A stretch of DNA of 64,000 nt from Endomychus coccineus (Eukaryota; Arthropoda; Insecta; Coleoptera; Endomychidae): positions 266,326,180-266,390,179 of the forward strand of contig OY294067.1 of assembly GCA_958510875.1 (NCBI GenBank), given 5' to 3'. How positions within the stretch are numbered: position 1 is the stretch's first letter; each line of letters begins with the position of its first letter. The notes beneath the pieces are model-generated. The model searched no databases. It saw only the letters and a program-made list of their open reading frames with translations, and was not told the origin of the DNA. Below are positions 33,960-44,819 of the stretch, piece by piece. The translations under genes were made by a program, and so were the position numbers.

Positions 33960-35205
33960 GTTTAGGAATAAAAATGTCAACCACCCCAACGGCTGCGATG
34001 GAGAGAATGTTGGGGTTGGAGCCACTGCACCTCGCCGTTCACGCAGAAGCCATAAGAGGAGCGTATCGCTTCGATCTTATTGGACAGGGAAAGGTCGACC
34101 AAAAAGGCCGATCTTGGATTGCTTGGATCACCTGGGCCATTGGGGATGAGATCCGACAGGATCAAGGTTCACAGCACTTCCGTACCGTTCACGATTCAAA
34201 CCTTGAATGGGAGGGAGAACGGGGAGCGGGGACAATCCTCATATGATACCAGGGGATTCCGTATGGTTTACGGAAGGCACCAAGACCGAAAAAAGTACAG
34301 GTGCTGGAATAGTCGAGACATCAGACCAAGGAGAAATAATTTCTTTGAACCTAGAGACACCTAGCGACAGAATTCCAAGCAAAAATAGTAGCAATTACAA
34401 CATGTGCCCGAATTATGAGGAGGAGAACCTATGAGAATAGACAAATTACAATCATAGTGAGCACCTAACCGTACTCAAGGCACTGGACCCATACATAATC
34501 ACCTCATAATGTGTACTCGATTGTGTAAAAGAACTAACGGCACTAGTAACGAACCCCAATAGAGTGACACTCGTATGCGAGCCTGAGGAAACCAGACGAG
34601 AAGGGACTGAAACTGTAGTCGCACTCGCTAAAGCGGGGGCGCAACAATCACTGATTGGACCAAAGCCAACCTGTGGCATTTCTCATGCCACAGCGAAATC
34701 TGTAATCCAAAAATGACTCGAGACAGAGAGCTGTGCCTACTGGAGGGATCTGCCCCGTATGTCGCACTCCAAGCGACTAATGGGAGATCTCCAGCAGCAA
34801 CGAGTGATAAATCTGCTGACGTTCAGCAAACAAGAAATATGGAATCTTGTTGCATTCCTGATCGGACACGCCCCCACGCAGGGGTTGCGGCGTGGAAGAA
34901 GAGACACCCAGGCATGTGCTGTGTCAGTGCACGGCATACGCGGTTGGTCGTCGGACATACCTCGAAGACGATAAAACTACACCAGAGGAAATCAGAAGTA
35001 TCCCCTATATCAGGCTAATGCATTTCTTGCAATACACCGAACTGATAAGGAGATAGCAATATGTGAGGGCACAATAGGACACTAATGACCGCAGTGTGGT
35101 GGGCCTCCCTCTGGGAAGGAGAACCTACCTCACGGGGGAGGGGTTTTAGTCGGTAAGAATCTGGCACACGGGCCCCCAGGCGTTTCCACTCCCCTACGCA
35201 ATAAC
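33960..35205 (+). pseudogene. LINE of R1/LOA type, RNase H and zinc-knuckle tail
   Basis: From 33974 the frame gives TTPTAAMERMLGLEPLHLAV and HAEAIRGAYRFDLIG, the stretch that precedes RNase H in R1/LOA-type LINEs. RNase H follows from about 34220: PGDSVWFTEGTKTEKSTGAG, where the usual DGS/DGT is EGT, so the first catalytic aspartate is changed. Then come TNPNRVTLVCEPEE and LAKAGAQQSLIGPKPTCGIS (to about 34710). A C-terminal part with LLTFSKQEIWNLVAFLIGHAPT then YIRLMHFLQYT leads to the 3' end. Several frameshifts. It is in the same orientation as, but distinct from, the LINE tail before it. Confidence 0.78.
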
Positions 35206-35516
35206 AAGGTTTGATTTCTAAGTCTCTAAGTTTTTATAATTATGTTGGGTTATATATATTTTATAGTTTAATTTTTGAAGTGAAAATGCTGCTACCTATA
35301 TTATTTATTATAGCTAAAACTCCTTGTACTTTTCTATTGGCTGGATAGGACAGTAGAGTTTGGCATTGAGTACGAGGAGTACTTTCCTCTCTCAGAGCTG
35401 AATGTATTTCAAATCAATTAATGTGCCCATCAGCAACTGTTTGAACGATCACCGGAGAGCGTTAGCATCATTATTATTATTTAGTATAAATCATTGTTTC
35501 TTTTCATAATACTCAC
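35206..35516. other. No gene seen; intron side of the membrane-helix exon
   Basis: Holds the consensus 5' splice site GTGAGT of the minus-strand exon (35516-35511). Nothing else recognised. Confidence 0.4.
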
Positions 35517-35805
35517 TTGTACCATCCAATGCCAACAGCAATCAGCCCTACAGTAGCTGCTGCACTAATTCCAGCTACTATCGCTATAATGTACACTCCG
35601 GTGGTTTCCTTTTCATCATTGTGAGGTTGAACTGCTACCACATCACTACTGTAGAGACGTTCACGTTCATCACCACCGACATTCATATTTTCAAACCTGT
35701 CTCCACTTCTCGAATTCACCACAAACTTTTCTTGTGATCCGGCATCTACACTTTCAGATAATGTTGATGTTGCTGATGGGTTTATTTCTGGAAGAACATC
35801 ATTGA
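35517..35805 (-). CDS. NPDC1-like membrane protein, transmembrane exon
   Basis: Minus-strand host exon of 289 bp bounded by a strong acceptor (CTTCATTTTCAG) and a GTGAGT donor. It encodes about 95 residues: NDVLPEINPSATST, an acidic/polar juxtamembrane stretch with SRSGDRFENMNVGG, then KETTGVYIIAIVAG and ISAAATVGLIAVGIGWYK, a single hydrophobic helix. The upstream exon at 38798-39396 ends with one codon base and this one starts with two, so they join in frame (G|TC, valine). I assign NPDC1-like (neural proliferation differentiation and control protein 1) because of the small-residue-rich helix ending GIGWY and the type I layout. The cytoplasmic exon expected next, with its conserved tyrosine/glutamine-rich motif, was not found in the window, so the name stays tentative. 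Confidence 0.55.
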
Positions 35806-36149
35806 CTGAAAATGAAGAAAATACATGTATTGTTTATTGAAAATCTGTGTGAATTATTCGTAACTGTAGAAAATTGACAACCTGCCTAATTAGTTAGTTC
35901 AGCATTACTCTAAGGATAATTTGTATTTTGTAAGATTTTTCAGAATTTTTGCGCACTTACTTTTTTAACTAGATATAGATAGATTACGTATTCCTTTAAT
36001 ATATACAAGATATGTCAGATATGAATAATTAATAAGTTGTAAAAGACAATGGACTTAGTGTTGACAAGCAATTAGCAACATTTATGGCGACAATTAAAAG
36101 ATTTTAATAGACATAAATTCATCTGTACTGTAGACACTATAGGGTTTTC

Positions 36150-36720
36150 CGGGTTTCCTTCAGAATAGTTCAACATTCATTTTCTGTATTCTGTCAGGTA
36201 GCTTGTGGTATATTTTTAGGCCAAGGTACCAAAATTGGGTGGTCTTTATCTTACATTGTGGTGTTCGCAATTGCACGTTTGTTCTCGTTCTGTACTCGTG
36301 AATGTCCTTCTGTTTGAGTAGCGAATCCTTACGATTATGAACCAATACAAGGCAGGCCAGTATGAAACATCAAGGAATGGTGAGTATCCCTGGAAAATTT
36401 CTCTACAGCCGGTATTTTGGGTAATTTCAGCATTAACTCTTTACTACTTTTTCTGCATGTACTGATGAAGTGATGAACCCCTAATGACAATGCCATATTT
36501 AGCAACACTGTGAGAATTTGCGCTCAATGTTTACTCATGATTAGTTTGATCCTTCGTACGGTAATTATTGGTGATGACAAATTCTTGCAAACTTGAATGA
36601 TGTGGAGTTTCCAAGAGATTGAACTATCCACAATAAAATTAAGGAGAGGAACTGTTTCAACTTTACTTGTAGGGTTGGTTGATATCACTAACTGCTGGGC
36701 CTTTGCGGCTTTCATTATTA
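36150..36720 (-). pseudogene. LINE reverse transcriptase tail within the intron
   Basis: Minus-strand pieces: VPLLNFIVDSSISWKLHI then CKNLSSPIITVRRIKLIM (36715-36530), SLGVHHFISTCRKSS (about 36480), and DIHEYRTRTNVQLRTPQ with YLGLKIYHKLPDRIQ (36310-36170). This order (FLG-x-x-D-x-x-L-x-W-x-x-HI ... HxYxTR ... G-x-K-x-Y-x-x-LP) is the thumb and C-terminus of jockey-like LINEs. It is 5'-truncated and decayed. It lies in the intron between the two NPDC1-like exons and on their strand. Confidence 0.7.
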
Positions 36721-36759
36721 TACCGTTGGATTGGAACCACTTTTCTGAAGTTTCTAAAA

Positions 36760-37720
36760 GTATAACCTACTATCCGTATGTAGAATAACGATAAAAGAAA
36801 TCTTTGTGGCTTTCTAAACGTTGTGATACAACTGATAAGAACACATGTACTACAAACATAAAAGGACTATTTCATGACATTTCTAGATTCTAGATTGCAT
36901 TCCAAATGCATTCTAAAGTAGTTTGAATATTAATACTAATGCATAAATTAGCATAAAAATGCAAAAGGCTTTCTCAATAAAAACTTTCTTGACACACACA
37001 TTAAACTTATTTATTGGCTTCTTTTTAAAATTATTTGGCAACTTAGTTGCCAATAATAAGAATTGTACCGATCGAGTAACAATATTTGTGCCAAATGGTC
37101 TGATAAATGGCGAGTAATGAATGGTACGAATATGTGCATGACCAGTTTATTGTTAGGGCCAATTCTCGTTATTAGGTCACATATACTTCCAAATTTTCGT
37201 ATATCTATGTGAAATGATTGAGACAGACTGTTGTGCTCTAATTTCTACTTTTTAAGGATATGTAATATTTCATTCGTCGAAGCATGAACTAACGGAATTA
37301 GTTGTTTACGAATCATTAGCTGTATGGACAGACGAGAGGAATCTAAGTGAAAGAACTTCATATTCTTTTTTTTAATTATATTTATTCCAAATCGGCCTAT
37401 TTTTGCTATTGTGGCTTACACCAACACCAATCTAGTTCATCTCAACCTGGAAATTTCGCCGAATCGTGAAATTTTCAAGTACAGGTAGGGATTTTTACGT
37501 GCTGTGACGTCGTAAAGCACATGACACTTCTGTCACTCCGAGTACAGGTTCTGGGGCAGTGCATGAGATTGATGAGCCTAGTCTAGCTATCATCTGCTTT
37601 TCCATGGACAGCGATGTCAAAATGTCCTGGGACTCACATCAAATTTATTTTGCTGTGTTCGGCCAGGGCATTACCATACTTCTCGATGTCACTTTCAGGT
37701 TCAAGAGTGCCTTCAGTGAT
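36760..37720. other. No gene seen (intron)
   Basis: Intronic AT-rich DNA of the NPDC1-like gene, with no recognisable element. Confidence 0.45.
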
Positions 37721-37739
37721 GCCTGATTGTTATGTTATA

Positions 37740-38190
37740 ACTGTCAGTGTGCACTACTGTGCAGGTATCGGCAAATGTTAAGCGATCGTGAAATTCCACA
37801 GTTGGCAAACGAGCATGAAGGAATTGCAAACATGATTTATATGCAGAATGGAACACCCGGTATATTTACCGACCGGGTAAAGAATTTTGTTAACTGCAAT
37901 TTTTCACTATCTTGTTATAAACAAACGTTTTATAAGATCACCTGATCTTAACCCAGCAGATTAATGGTTGTGGGGTTACTAGAAAAATTTAGTGGATAGA
38001 TACGACCTACAGTACTTGAAGGATTAAAAGACTGTAGGGATTAAATTGGTGCAATTCAACCAGGATGTTGAATAATGCTGTGTAATAATAATTTGGAAGA
38101 ACGGTTGATGATTTTAGAACAAGAAAATGGAAGTCATATCGAACCAGTGTTGGACATGATAATTCCTATTATGTAAGCAACTAACATCTG
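37740..38190 (+). pseudogene. Mariner-like transposase C-terminal fragment
   Basis: Readable blocks are ANMIYMQNGTPGIFTDRVKNF (second catalytic region; active relatives have QDGAP, so aspartate is asparagine here), then after frame changes SPDLNPAD-like text (DLNPAD at about 37947), WLWGY and a QENGSHIEPVLDM tail near 38125-38160. It is the PDLNPxDYWLWGY group of Tc1/mariner elements. It lies in the intron between exons at 35.8 and 38.8 kb, opposite to the gene. Confidence 0.68.
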
Positions 38191-38797
38191 GTTACTTTTT
38201 GTTATTAGCATAGTTTGTTAAAAATATACTAGGAGGTCGGCCAATATGCTACGCATACCTGAAGAGTTAAGACGAAGTGAGTGAGTGTGCTGAAAGGATC
38301 GACTTATACCAGCGCTATGCTCAGTCCATATTTCGCATTAGCCGATAAATGAAGATCGCGCGCCGCAGTCTGTCTTGTCGCGTTGACTGGTAAGACATTT
38401 GGCAAACCTAGATCTCTCAACGGCCGCCTGTAAATTGTTGAGTGCGCTCCGGTACGTATACTAATCGCTGAGTTTATAGGCACTATTCCTCTCTACTATT
38501 GGCGCACTGAACAGGACACCAAGCAAAGCTAACAGCGACGAGTATTTCGACGGACCACTCTGATCAATAACTCAAAAACGGCTCGAGGTAGGACACTGCG
38601 TTTTTATGCCAGTAAGTTTCGAGCGTCATATGTAGTTTGTTTCAAAATTTCAAGTGAATTGCATTTATCATTTGGCCGCCACACGAGAACATACATTTCC
38701 CCTCCTTAATCAAGAATAATAAGTAGAGATATATCTCTTACTTTATGATAATATAACTTTATATTAGGTGAATTTGAGCTTACAAAAAAAGACCTAC
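38191..38797. other. No gene seen (intron)
   Basis: A GC-richer stretch (38260-38620) without recognisable family. It ends at the GTAGGT donor (minus strand, 38797-38792) of the next exon. Confidence 0.35.
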
Positions 38798-39396
38798 CTG
38801 GATTTTTAGATGTTTCATAATATCTGGGATCCGGTGGAACGTAGGCGAATTCAGTTGGGTCGTCGATTGGAATTTTAGGACTATTTGCAGATGATTCCCT
38901 ATAATCTCTCACAACTTCTTGAGGTGTATTCTCATGATTTTTGTCTTGGTTCGCATGAGCCTTATTGATTGCTGTATCAAAATTTTGTATCCGAATCGGA
39001 GGATGACGATCGGTCTGCACTTCAATCTCACCACCAAAATCATCAGCGTTGGGATAAGGTCGAACGTCGTCCAAAATTTGGGAGTTTGGGAATTTCACCT
39101 TGTAATGATTGTAGTTTCGAGATTTTTCTAATTTGTTGTAACGTTCCATAATATTCATTAGCGCTTGTCGTGGACTGTAAAATAAGTCAGGATCAACGGT
39201 TTTATGATTTCTAGATCTATAACTATTCTTTTCGTTCCCTCCAAATTCATTTGCTGGAATTGCAAAATCGAATTGTGGGTCGCTCCTTCTATCATCGACG
39301 TATTCTTCTGCGGGGCCTTCTTCGAAACGCCATGTTTTTGGCGGATATGGACCGTCATCGTAGTCTAGGGCTTGCCGTCGTGTGTTTCGATGCAAG
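38798..39396 (-). CDS. NPDC1-like membrane protein, extracellular exon
   Basis: A 599-bp minus-strand exon between the acceptor AAATTCAG and donor GTAGGT. It starts with the third base of a split codon and ends with the first base of another, and is open throughout (199 codons). The text is hydrophilic and low-complexity: ALDYDDGPYPPKTWRFEEGP, AEEYVDDRRSDPQFDF, then SPRQALMNIMERYNKLEKSR, VRPYPNADDFGGEIEVQ and PTEFAYVPPDPRYYETSKNP. There are no cysteines and no helix-forming hydrophobic runs, so it is probably a disordered ectodomain linker. Joined to 35517-35805 it gives a type I-like membrane protein. I recognise no catalytic motif. The exon is certainly host coding in character; the family name is uncertain. 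Confidence 0.6.
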
Positions 39397-39399
39397 CTG

Positions 39400-40440
39400 A
39401 ATTTCCAATCTACAATACAAAAATAAATGTCAATTTTGAATCAATAAAGTATCAAGTATTGAATTGTATTTATACGTGAGCTGATTCAATTATTCAAATA
39501 TCGTAATACAATAAAACACAAAGTATCACAGGCACAAATATTCTGGTCAAATATAAACAAAAGAACAAAATCGACATGAAATAGAAAACCAATGGTAACA
39601 GTATAAGTAACAAAAGTATGTAATACTTTAACAAAATGAAAAAAATCATTAAAACAGTAACTACATTATAAAAGGATTCGTTTAGCTCTGAATTGTGTTT
39701 ATTAATCATTTTATATAGGGCGATTTCTAACCAGATACTTTTTTTTTGACTGTGTCTAAAACATATTGGAATAAACAACTTTTTTCGAATAATTCAAAAA
39801 TAAGCAAGATATAGTAGTAGAGTTCCCACACCAACAGGAGCACAGGTATAGGGAAATGCGTATGTATGAGAGGGAAAGCCTGCTGAATTGCATATATTAG
39901 AAATAGATAGGTATATAACAGGAATCTGTAACTACACGTAGAATCGCCATCTATTGGCGAGCGTTTATATCGCTACTGAATGGATGTACCATTGCAGGAA
40001 TCAGTAACTACAAGTAGAAGCGCATCTATCGGCGAGGGTTTGTAGCTCTACTATAATGAGTTAACCATACATTATAATTCTGTGGTAAATTGAACCACTA
40101 TGAAAGTCATCTATCGGCGAGAGTTTGTAACAATACTATAAGAACACAAATAGCTAAATAATTATGACAAGTAAAAGTAATGAGATATCAAACGACACAT
40201 ATAACACGCAAGCCCAACCTCTTACCGCTGTTCCTGCGTCTTTCAACTGATGTTGAAATTAAATCTTATATGATATAGAATATGTCGTTACATGTAGGTA
40301 CATCTATGCGAAAATGTGAATACAAAAACTATATTGAAATGATTTAGAATTAAAACCGCTAATGTTAACTTAAACTCTATGTTACATTGGAATTATATCG
40401 AAATGATCTACGTAATGTATTCCACAACTCTATGTTTCAT
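39400..40440. other. No gene seen
   Basis: Intronic or intergenic AT-rich DNA apart from the short repeat at 39940-40135. The 94-codon minus-strand frame at 39494-39778 is a hydrophobic AT-bias artefact with no start or splice context. Confidence 0.4.
39940..40135. repeat. Three diverged units with CATCTATYGGCGAG
   Basis: CCATCTATTGGCGAGCGTTT, GCATCTATCGGCGAGGGTTT and TCATCTATCGGCGAGAGTTT lie near 39948, 40023 and 40108. Each is followed by a TATARYRCTACT-like stretch. Spacing is 75-85 bp, so this is a small diverged tandem array or clustered element ends. Confidence 0.6.
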
Positions 40441-40455
40441 ACTAACACCTGGTGT

Positions 40456-40698
40456 CATAGTCAAAGTATACCAGGTCTGCCGGAGCCTCCCTTCCATCGT
40501 TTCTCGCGCTGGGTGACGTCACCCAGCTCCTCCAATCACAGCCTTGCTCTCATCAGCTCGTCGCCGGCACGTAACAACATCATATTATGTCGTCGTCTAT
40601 GACATTGAATAAACGAAATAAACGACCAATCAGATTGCACTAAAATTTTAAAAAGAGTAGAAGGGAGGCTCCGGCAGACCTGGTATACTTTGACTATG
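40456..40698. mobile_element. MITE with near-perfect 39-bp inverted ends
   Basis: The left end CATAGTCAAAGTATACCAGG TCTGCCGGAGCCTCCCTT (40456-40493) is repeated exactly in inverse at 40661-40698. The 243-bp element is non-coding with a GC-rich centre. CCTGGTGT precedes the left end and CCTGG..CCTGGTGT follows the right end, possibly an altered target duplication. Perfect ends suggest recent movement. Confidence 0.85.
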
Positions 40699-40699
40699 C

Positions 40700-41497
40700 C
40701 TGGCCCTGGTGTCAGGTTGACTTTCGAACCACCTGGTGTCACATGAACTATCGAAATTTGCCAGAGAGTAAACGCATGTTGAAGAAAATAAATAATTGTC
40801 TAATATAAAACTAACACTATCGTTTACTCTACTGTGTTTATCTTTGTTCCATAGTAAAGTATTTTGTATTTTTATATAGTTAGCTGATAACTTGTCAAAT
40901 AAATAGTTGTATGTGCTGTAATTTTTATTTAACTTCTTCAAATCCTCAACAACGCATACGATAGACTGTGATTTCATATCGATGACGTCACTCGAATCTT
41001 AAAATGAGAATTTCGGTCACTTGTGTGGGTTAAATATGTACGTGTCATATCAACCAGAAAAACACGGTTGTCATGATTGAATAAAGTATTAAAATTAGAT
41101 TTGAAGAACTGAAGATGGATGTTTGACCTAAAAATGGATACACAATCTATCATTTTCTCTGCCATGGTCAACAAGTCACTCTATCCATATTTTACGGTTA
41201 TTATACCTAAAATAGTTTATAAACGTATTGAGAAATATGTAATAATTGCCATGTGTCTGAAACAGAAATAATTACACAGTTATCTGATAAATGTTATCAG
41301 ATTATCAAAACTAACTAATCCAGAAAGCAATTAATTAGGGCTGAACGTGGGTGTCGTTTGAAATAATCAGCAGCTTAGGTACAATTCACAAAATCATGAA
41401 TTCATGATACAGGTCTATTTAGACAGAATGGAGGACCTGGAACTCAGGAGTAAGACTCAAATGCTGAGAACTGCGTGGTATGGACATTTTTGGAATT
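40700..41497. other. No gene seen
   Basis: The minus-strand frames of 109 and 66 codons here carry no domain I recognise. The first runs into the MITE. Confidence 0.35.
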
Positions 41498-41716
41498 TCA
41501 GCTAGTTTCGCGAACTGCCGCAATATTTTCAGTCGCACGTTTCGACCAATTACGTAGTGATGCCTTCAAGTTTTGAACTGTAGTTTCAAATTTGCGCACA
41601 ATATTACGAATATTTTTTTCAGTTGGGCGATTAGTTGGACCAAAGTAATCACGAATCCTGTGAAATGTATTAATTACAGAAGATGCACTTTCATAATAGG
41701 TTTTAACTATGTACAC
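41498..41716 (-). pseudogene. Mariner-like transposase N-terminal fragment
   Basis: The 72-codon minus-strand frame has IVKTYYESASSVINTFHRIR and DYFGPTNRPTEKNIRNIVRK, then TENIAAVRET. It is the N-terminal paired helix-turn-helix of insect mariner-like transposases (x-IKxYYExxxSVxxTxRxxRxxYGxxNRPTExxIRxIVxKFE). No catalytic part follows on this strand. It belongs to a family different from the DUF4817-type copies. Confidence 0.75.
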
Positions 41717-41999
41717 GCTGCTCTATTGGATGTCACTCCATCTTCACACTTGTATATACTAGCCTTTAAATGACAGAATAATGACGTAGTCATCAAATCA
41801 TGGCACCCCATGATAAAAACACACCGCAAACATCCGGTAACTCTTAATGGAAAACCCTTTATTAAGAAATATGGTAATGTAAGTATTTGAACTGGGTGGA
41901 AATTTTAGAGGAGAGATTTGTATAAACATATCACGTTGAGACACTTCATCCTGCTATCTTTTCTTCACGTATTACATATTCGCAATGACTTTTGTTCAT

Positions 42000-42560
42000 A
42001 TTGGTTCAAATCTCTCAACAACTGACGCTGATTCTTTTTAGCGATGAAGCTAATTTATTAAGAAGTTCATTGAGGAATTTTCACAATAACCATGTATGGA
42101 CTCAAGAAAATCCACACGAAAAACTGGAAGTTTTCATTAAACGTTTGGGTTAGAATTGTGGAAGACTGGCCGATTGGACCGGCGAGGTGTATCGTAACAT
42201 TTAGGAACAATCGCTACCTGCATTGTTGGAAGATGATAAATGCAATTTTGTTCATGCCGATGATACCCCGGCGCATTTTAGTATCATATAGAGATTGCTG
42301 GATTGGCCGAAGAGGATTGCGTTCAACAGAAAATATTAAACAACTTATGTCGATCCCCGGAGTCAAGGTCACTGGATTTTTTCCTAAGGGGCCATCTGTA
42401 GTAGAATAAATGGAAGATTTGAGAAATCAGATAATTGGTGGGTGCAATTCAATAAGAAACGACCATGGTGTCTTTCAAAAAATTTGGCAATCAATGAGGA
42501 GAATATTGGATTCATGCATCCTAGCTGGTGGTAGTAGTTTCCAACAGTTCTTGTAGATTA
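42000..42560 (+). pseudogene. Mariner-like transposase catalytic fragment
   Basis: Pieces in order: SDEANLLRSSLRNFHNNHVW and TQENPHEKLEVF (42039-42135), FSLNVWVRIVEDWPIGPA (frame from 42092), PALLEDDKCNFVHADDTPAHF (about 42215-42285, second aspartate region), and SPGVKVTGFF / SQGHWIFS where the third aspartate motif would be. Multiple frameshifts. A tail of about 150 bp encodes DMRN/RFEKSDN-like C-terminal text. Confidence 0.68.
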
Positions 42561-42816
42561 AGAAGTTTGACATATAATAGTTAGGTCTATGAAAATAATC
42601 AATCACCGTTAAGCACTAACAAATACTAGCTTTTGGTGAATAAGGGTGTTTGTTTCTTTTTATAGTGTTATAGTGTATCCACAGTGTGAATTCGTTTATA
42701 ATTTGTTAGGATTTAGGTAATAAACAATTGTCGAACAATCATTATCAGTCTGTACCTTCGGAACAAAGCGCCTTACCGAAAATCATAAAGGGCCAACAGT
42801 TTATTAAAAGGGGTCG

Positions 42817-43690
42817 ACGTAAATTGAGTCCAACATCTATTAATTGCCTTTCTATGTAGGTAAATTCAGTTCCGGGTGTTTTTAAGGTTTACATAAACGT
42901 CAGATAATTAGCATGTAGTACCTACTGCCTAGTCCAACCACCCTTCTGTACGCAAATATTTGCACAATAACCAATAATGAATGGAAATATTGTAATCGTG
43001 CTAACCTTAACACTCATAATAACCAATAATGATTGTTTATTGTATCCCCTTTGTCTGTAACTTAACCTAATCTAACCTAACCTAACCTAACCTACTAGCC
43101 TAACTTTGTTGATACATAATTCAAATATTGTAATCATGCTAATCTTAACACTCTCATAATAACCAATAATGATTGCTTATTGTACCCCCTTTGTTTATAA
43201 CCCAACCTAACCTAACCTAACTTTACCTAACCTAACCTAACCTAACCTAACTACTAAGGTAACTTTGTTGATATATAATGCAAATATTGTATTCGAGCTA
43301 ATCTTAACACTCTCATTTCTAAGAATATTCGGAAAATTATATTGAAACCGGGGACTCAATTTACGTAGTATGATTTTATCTGTGGGTTTTCTTTTCTTCG
43401 TTTGTAACCTGATCTAACCTCACTTTGTTGATATAGAATGCAAATGTTGTAATCATCCTAATCTAACACTCTCATAATAACTAATAATGATTGTTTATTG
43501 TACCCCCTTTGTTTGTAACCCAACGTAACCTAACATAACCTAACCTAACCTAACCTACTAACCTAACTTTGTTGACATATAATGCAGATATTGTAATCGC
43601 GCTAATCTTAACACTATCATTCCTAAGAATATTCGGAGAATTATATTGAAACCCGGGACTCAATTTACGTAGTATGATTTTATCTGTGGG
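42817..43690. repeat. Tandem repeats with interstitial telomere-type (CCTAA)n blocks
   Basis: Units of roughly 140-162 bp share CTAACTTTGTTGATAYATAAT, CTAATCTTAACACTCTCAT, AATAACCAATAATGATTG and a CCTAA-rich block. The CCTAA runs are at 43061-43100, 43203-43251 and 43519-43560, with a degenerate one at about 43405. CCTAA is the complement of TTAGG, the usual insect telomere unit. The zone is bracketed by ACGTAAATTGAGTCC at 42818 and its inverse GGACTCAATTTACGT at 43348 and 43655, so it may lie inside a transposon. Confidence 0.8.
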
Positions 43691-44080
43691 TCTCAATTTA
43701 CTTAATAGAATAATTTACTTAGTAGAATATGGAAATGGGACTTAATTTAAGTTTTCCGCTTAAAAGAACCCCCTCAATTTTTGCCGTATGTTTACCAAAC
43801 ACCCTCTATACCGAACCGTAGTAACTACAAATTGTTTACAATTAATCTGGCAATTAACGATATGTTTCAAGAATAACATTTGGTAGTGTATAAAATCAGA
43901 TTCAAACTCAAATCGTTTTGCCATCAGATTTTTCAGTTGTTAGTGCTTCTAAAGATCAGGTGTAAACTCCTCTCAATTTCCAAACATGTGAAGTGAAAAA
44001 GCCTATTGAAAGCTTAAGCCTGTTGATTCCCCCAACGAATAATATAGGGGAAATATCCGGAAAATAAATTAATTTCTCTA
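43691..44080. other. No gene seen
   Basis: Non-coding between the telomere-type repeats and a PLE remnant. Confidence 0.4.
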
Positions 44081-44760
44081 TATTAACATCTTACATCCTA
44101 ATAATGGAATTCACTTTAGAGATAGAAAACAACAACTGCTCAAACTTTTTTAGATCAAGTAGAAAAATAACCCTTTTTTCGCTTTTTATCGCAAGCCCAC
44201 CCGCACGTATACCACCAAACACAAAACTTCTGTACACATGCAATCATAAAAGTTAGCAGCATATAACTTTATGTTACATAGATTAGTTATAATGTCAAGA
44301 TAATAAGTGGAATACTGCAAAATGAACTTAATAAAAAAAACCTAAACCTAATTCATCCTCAGATTAATAATAATACCAAATCAAATTTTACATGTCTAAC
44401 ATATTTAGATTACAAATATGTAAATTTTTTAAGAACTGGAATAAAAACGTCGCCTTTAAAACAACAAATAATACCTATACTCATATATTAATAATTCAAA
44501 ATCTGAAACAGATAAATTGAAGAAATCTGGAGCTTATAGACTGAAGTGTGATGTACATAGGACAAACTGGTCGTAGTTTCAGTGAAACATAATCACAATT
44601 TCTACCTTGATCCTGATATTTTACATATTCTGAAAAAGGACAAGCTCAATATTCAAGAATCAATAGAAATTTCAAAAATATTTACAACATAATAGTAGGG
44701 AACTAGACAACAACTTTGTAAATAAAGTCCCACCCCATCCCTCAATTTGTACCACATTCA
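44080..44760 (+). pseudogene. Penelope-like element remnant
   Basis: Heavily decayed but ordered: FYRKPTRTYTTK (about 44185), KLAAYNFMLHRLVI (about 44248), then KSGAYRLKCDVHRTNWS (about 44520-44575). The last resembles the GIY-YIG endonuclease block of PLEs (GIYxLxCxxCxxxYIGQT), with the second tyrosine lost. Stops are frequent. Upstream RT catalytic motif not found. Confidence 0.6.
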
Positions 44761-44819
44761 GATTGATTTCTAATATTTAAGGACACCATTTTACATTTAG
44801 CTTTAGTTGGTAAGTGCTT

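Noticed and set aside
39494..39778. 94-codon hydrophobic frame as a membrane protein
   Set aside because: AT-rich DNA gives runs of Leu/Ile/Phe/Tyr by chance; no splice sites or homology.
43061..43560. True chromosome end
   Set aside because: The CCTAA runs are short, interrupted and flanked on both sides by ordinary sequence for tens of kilobases.
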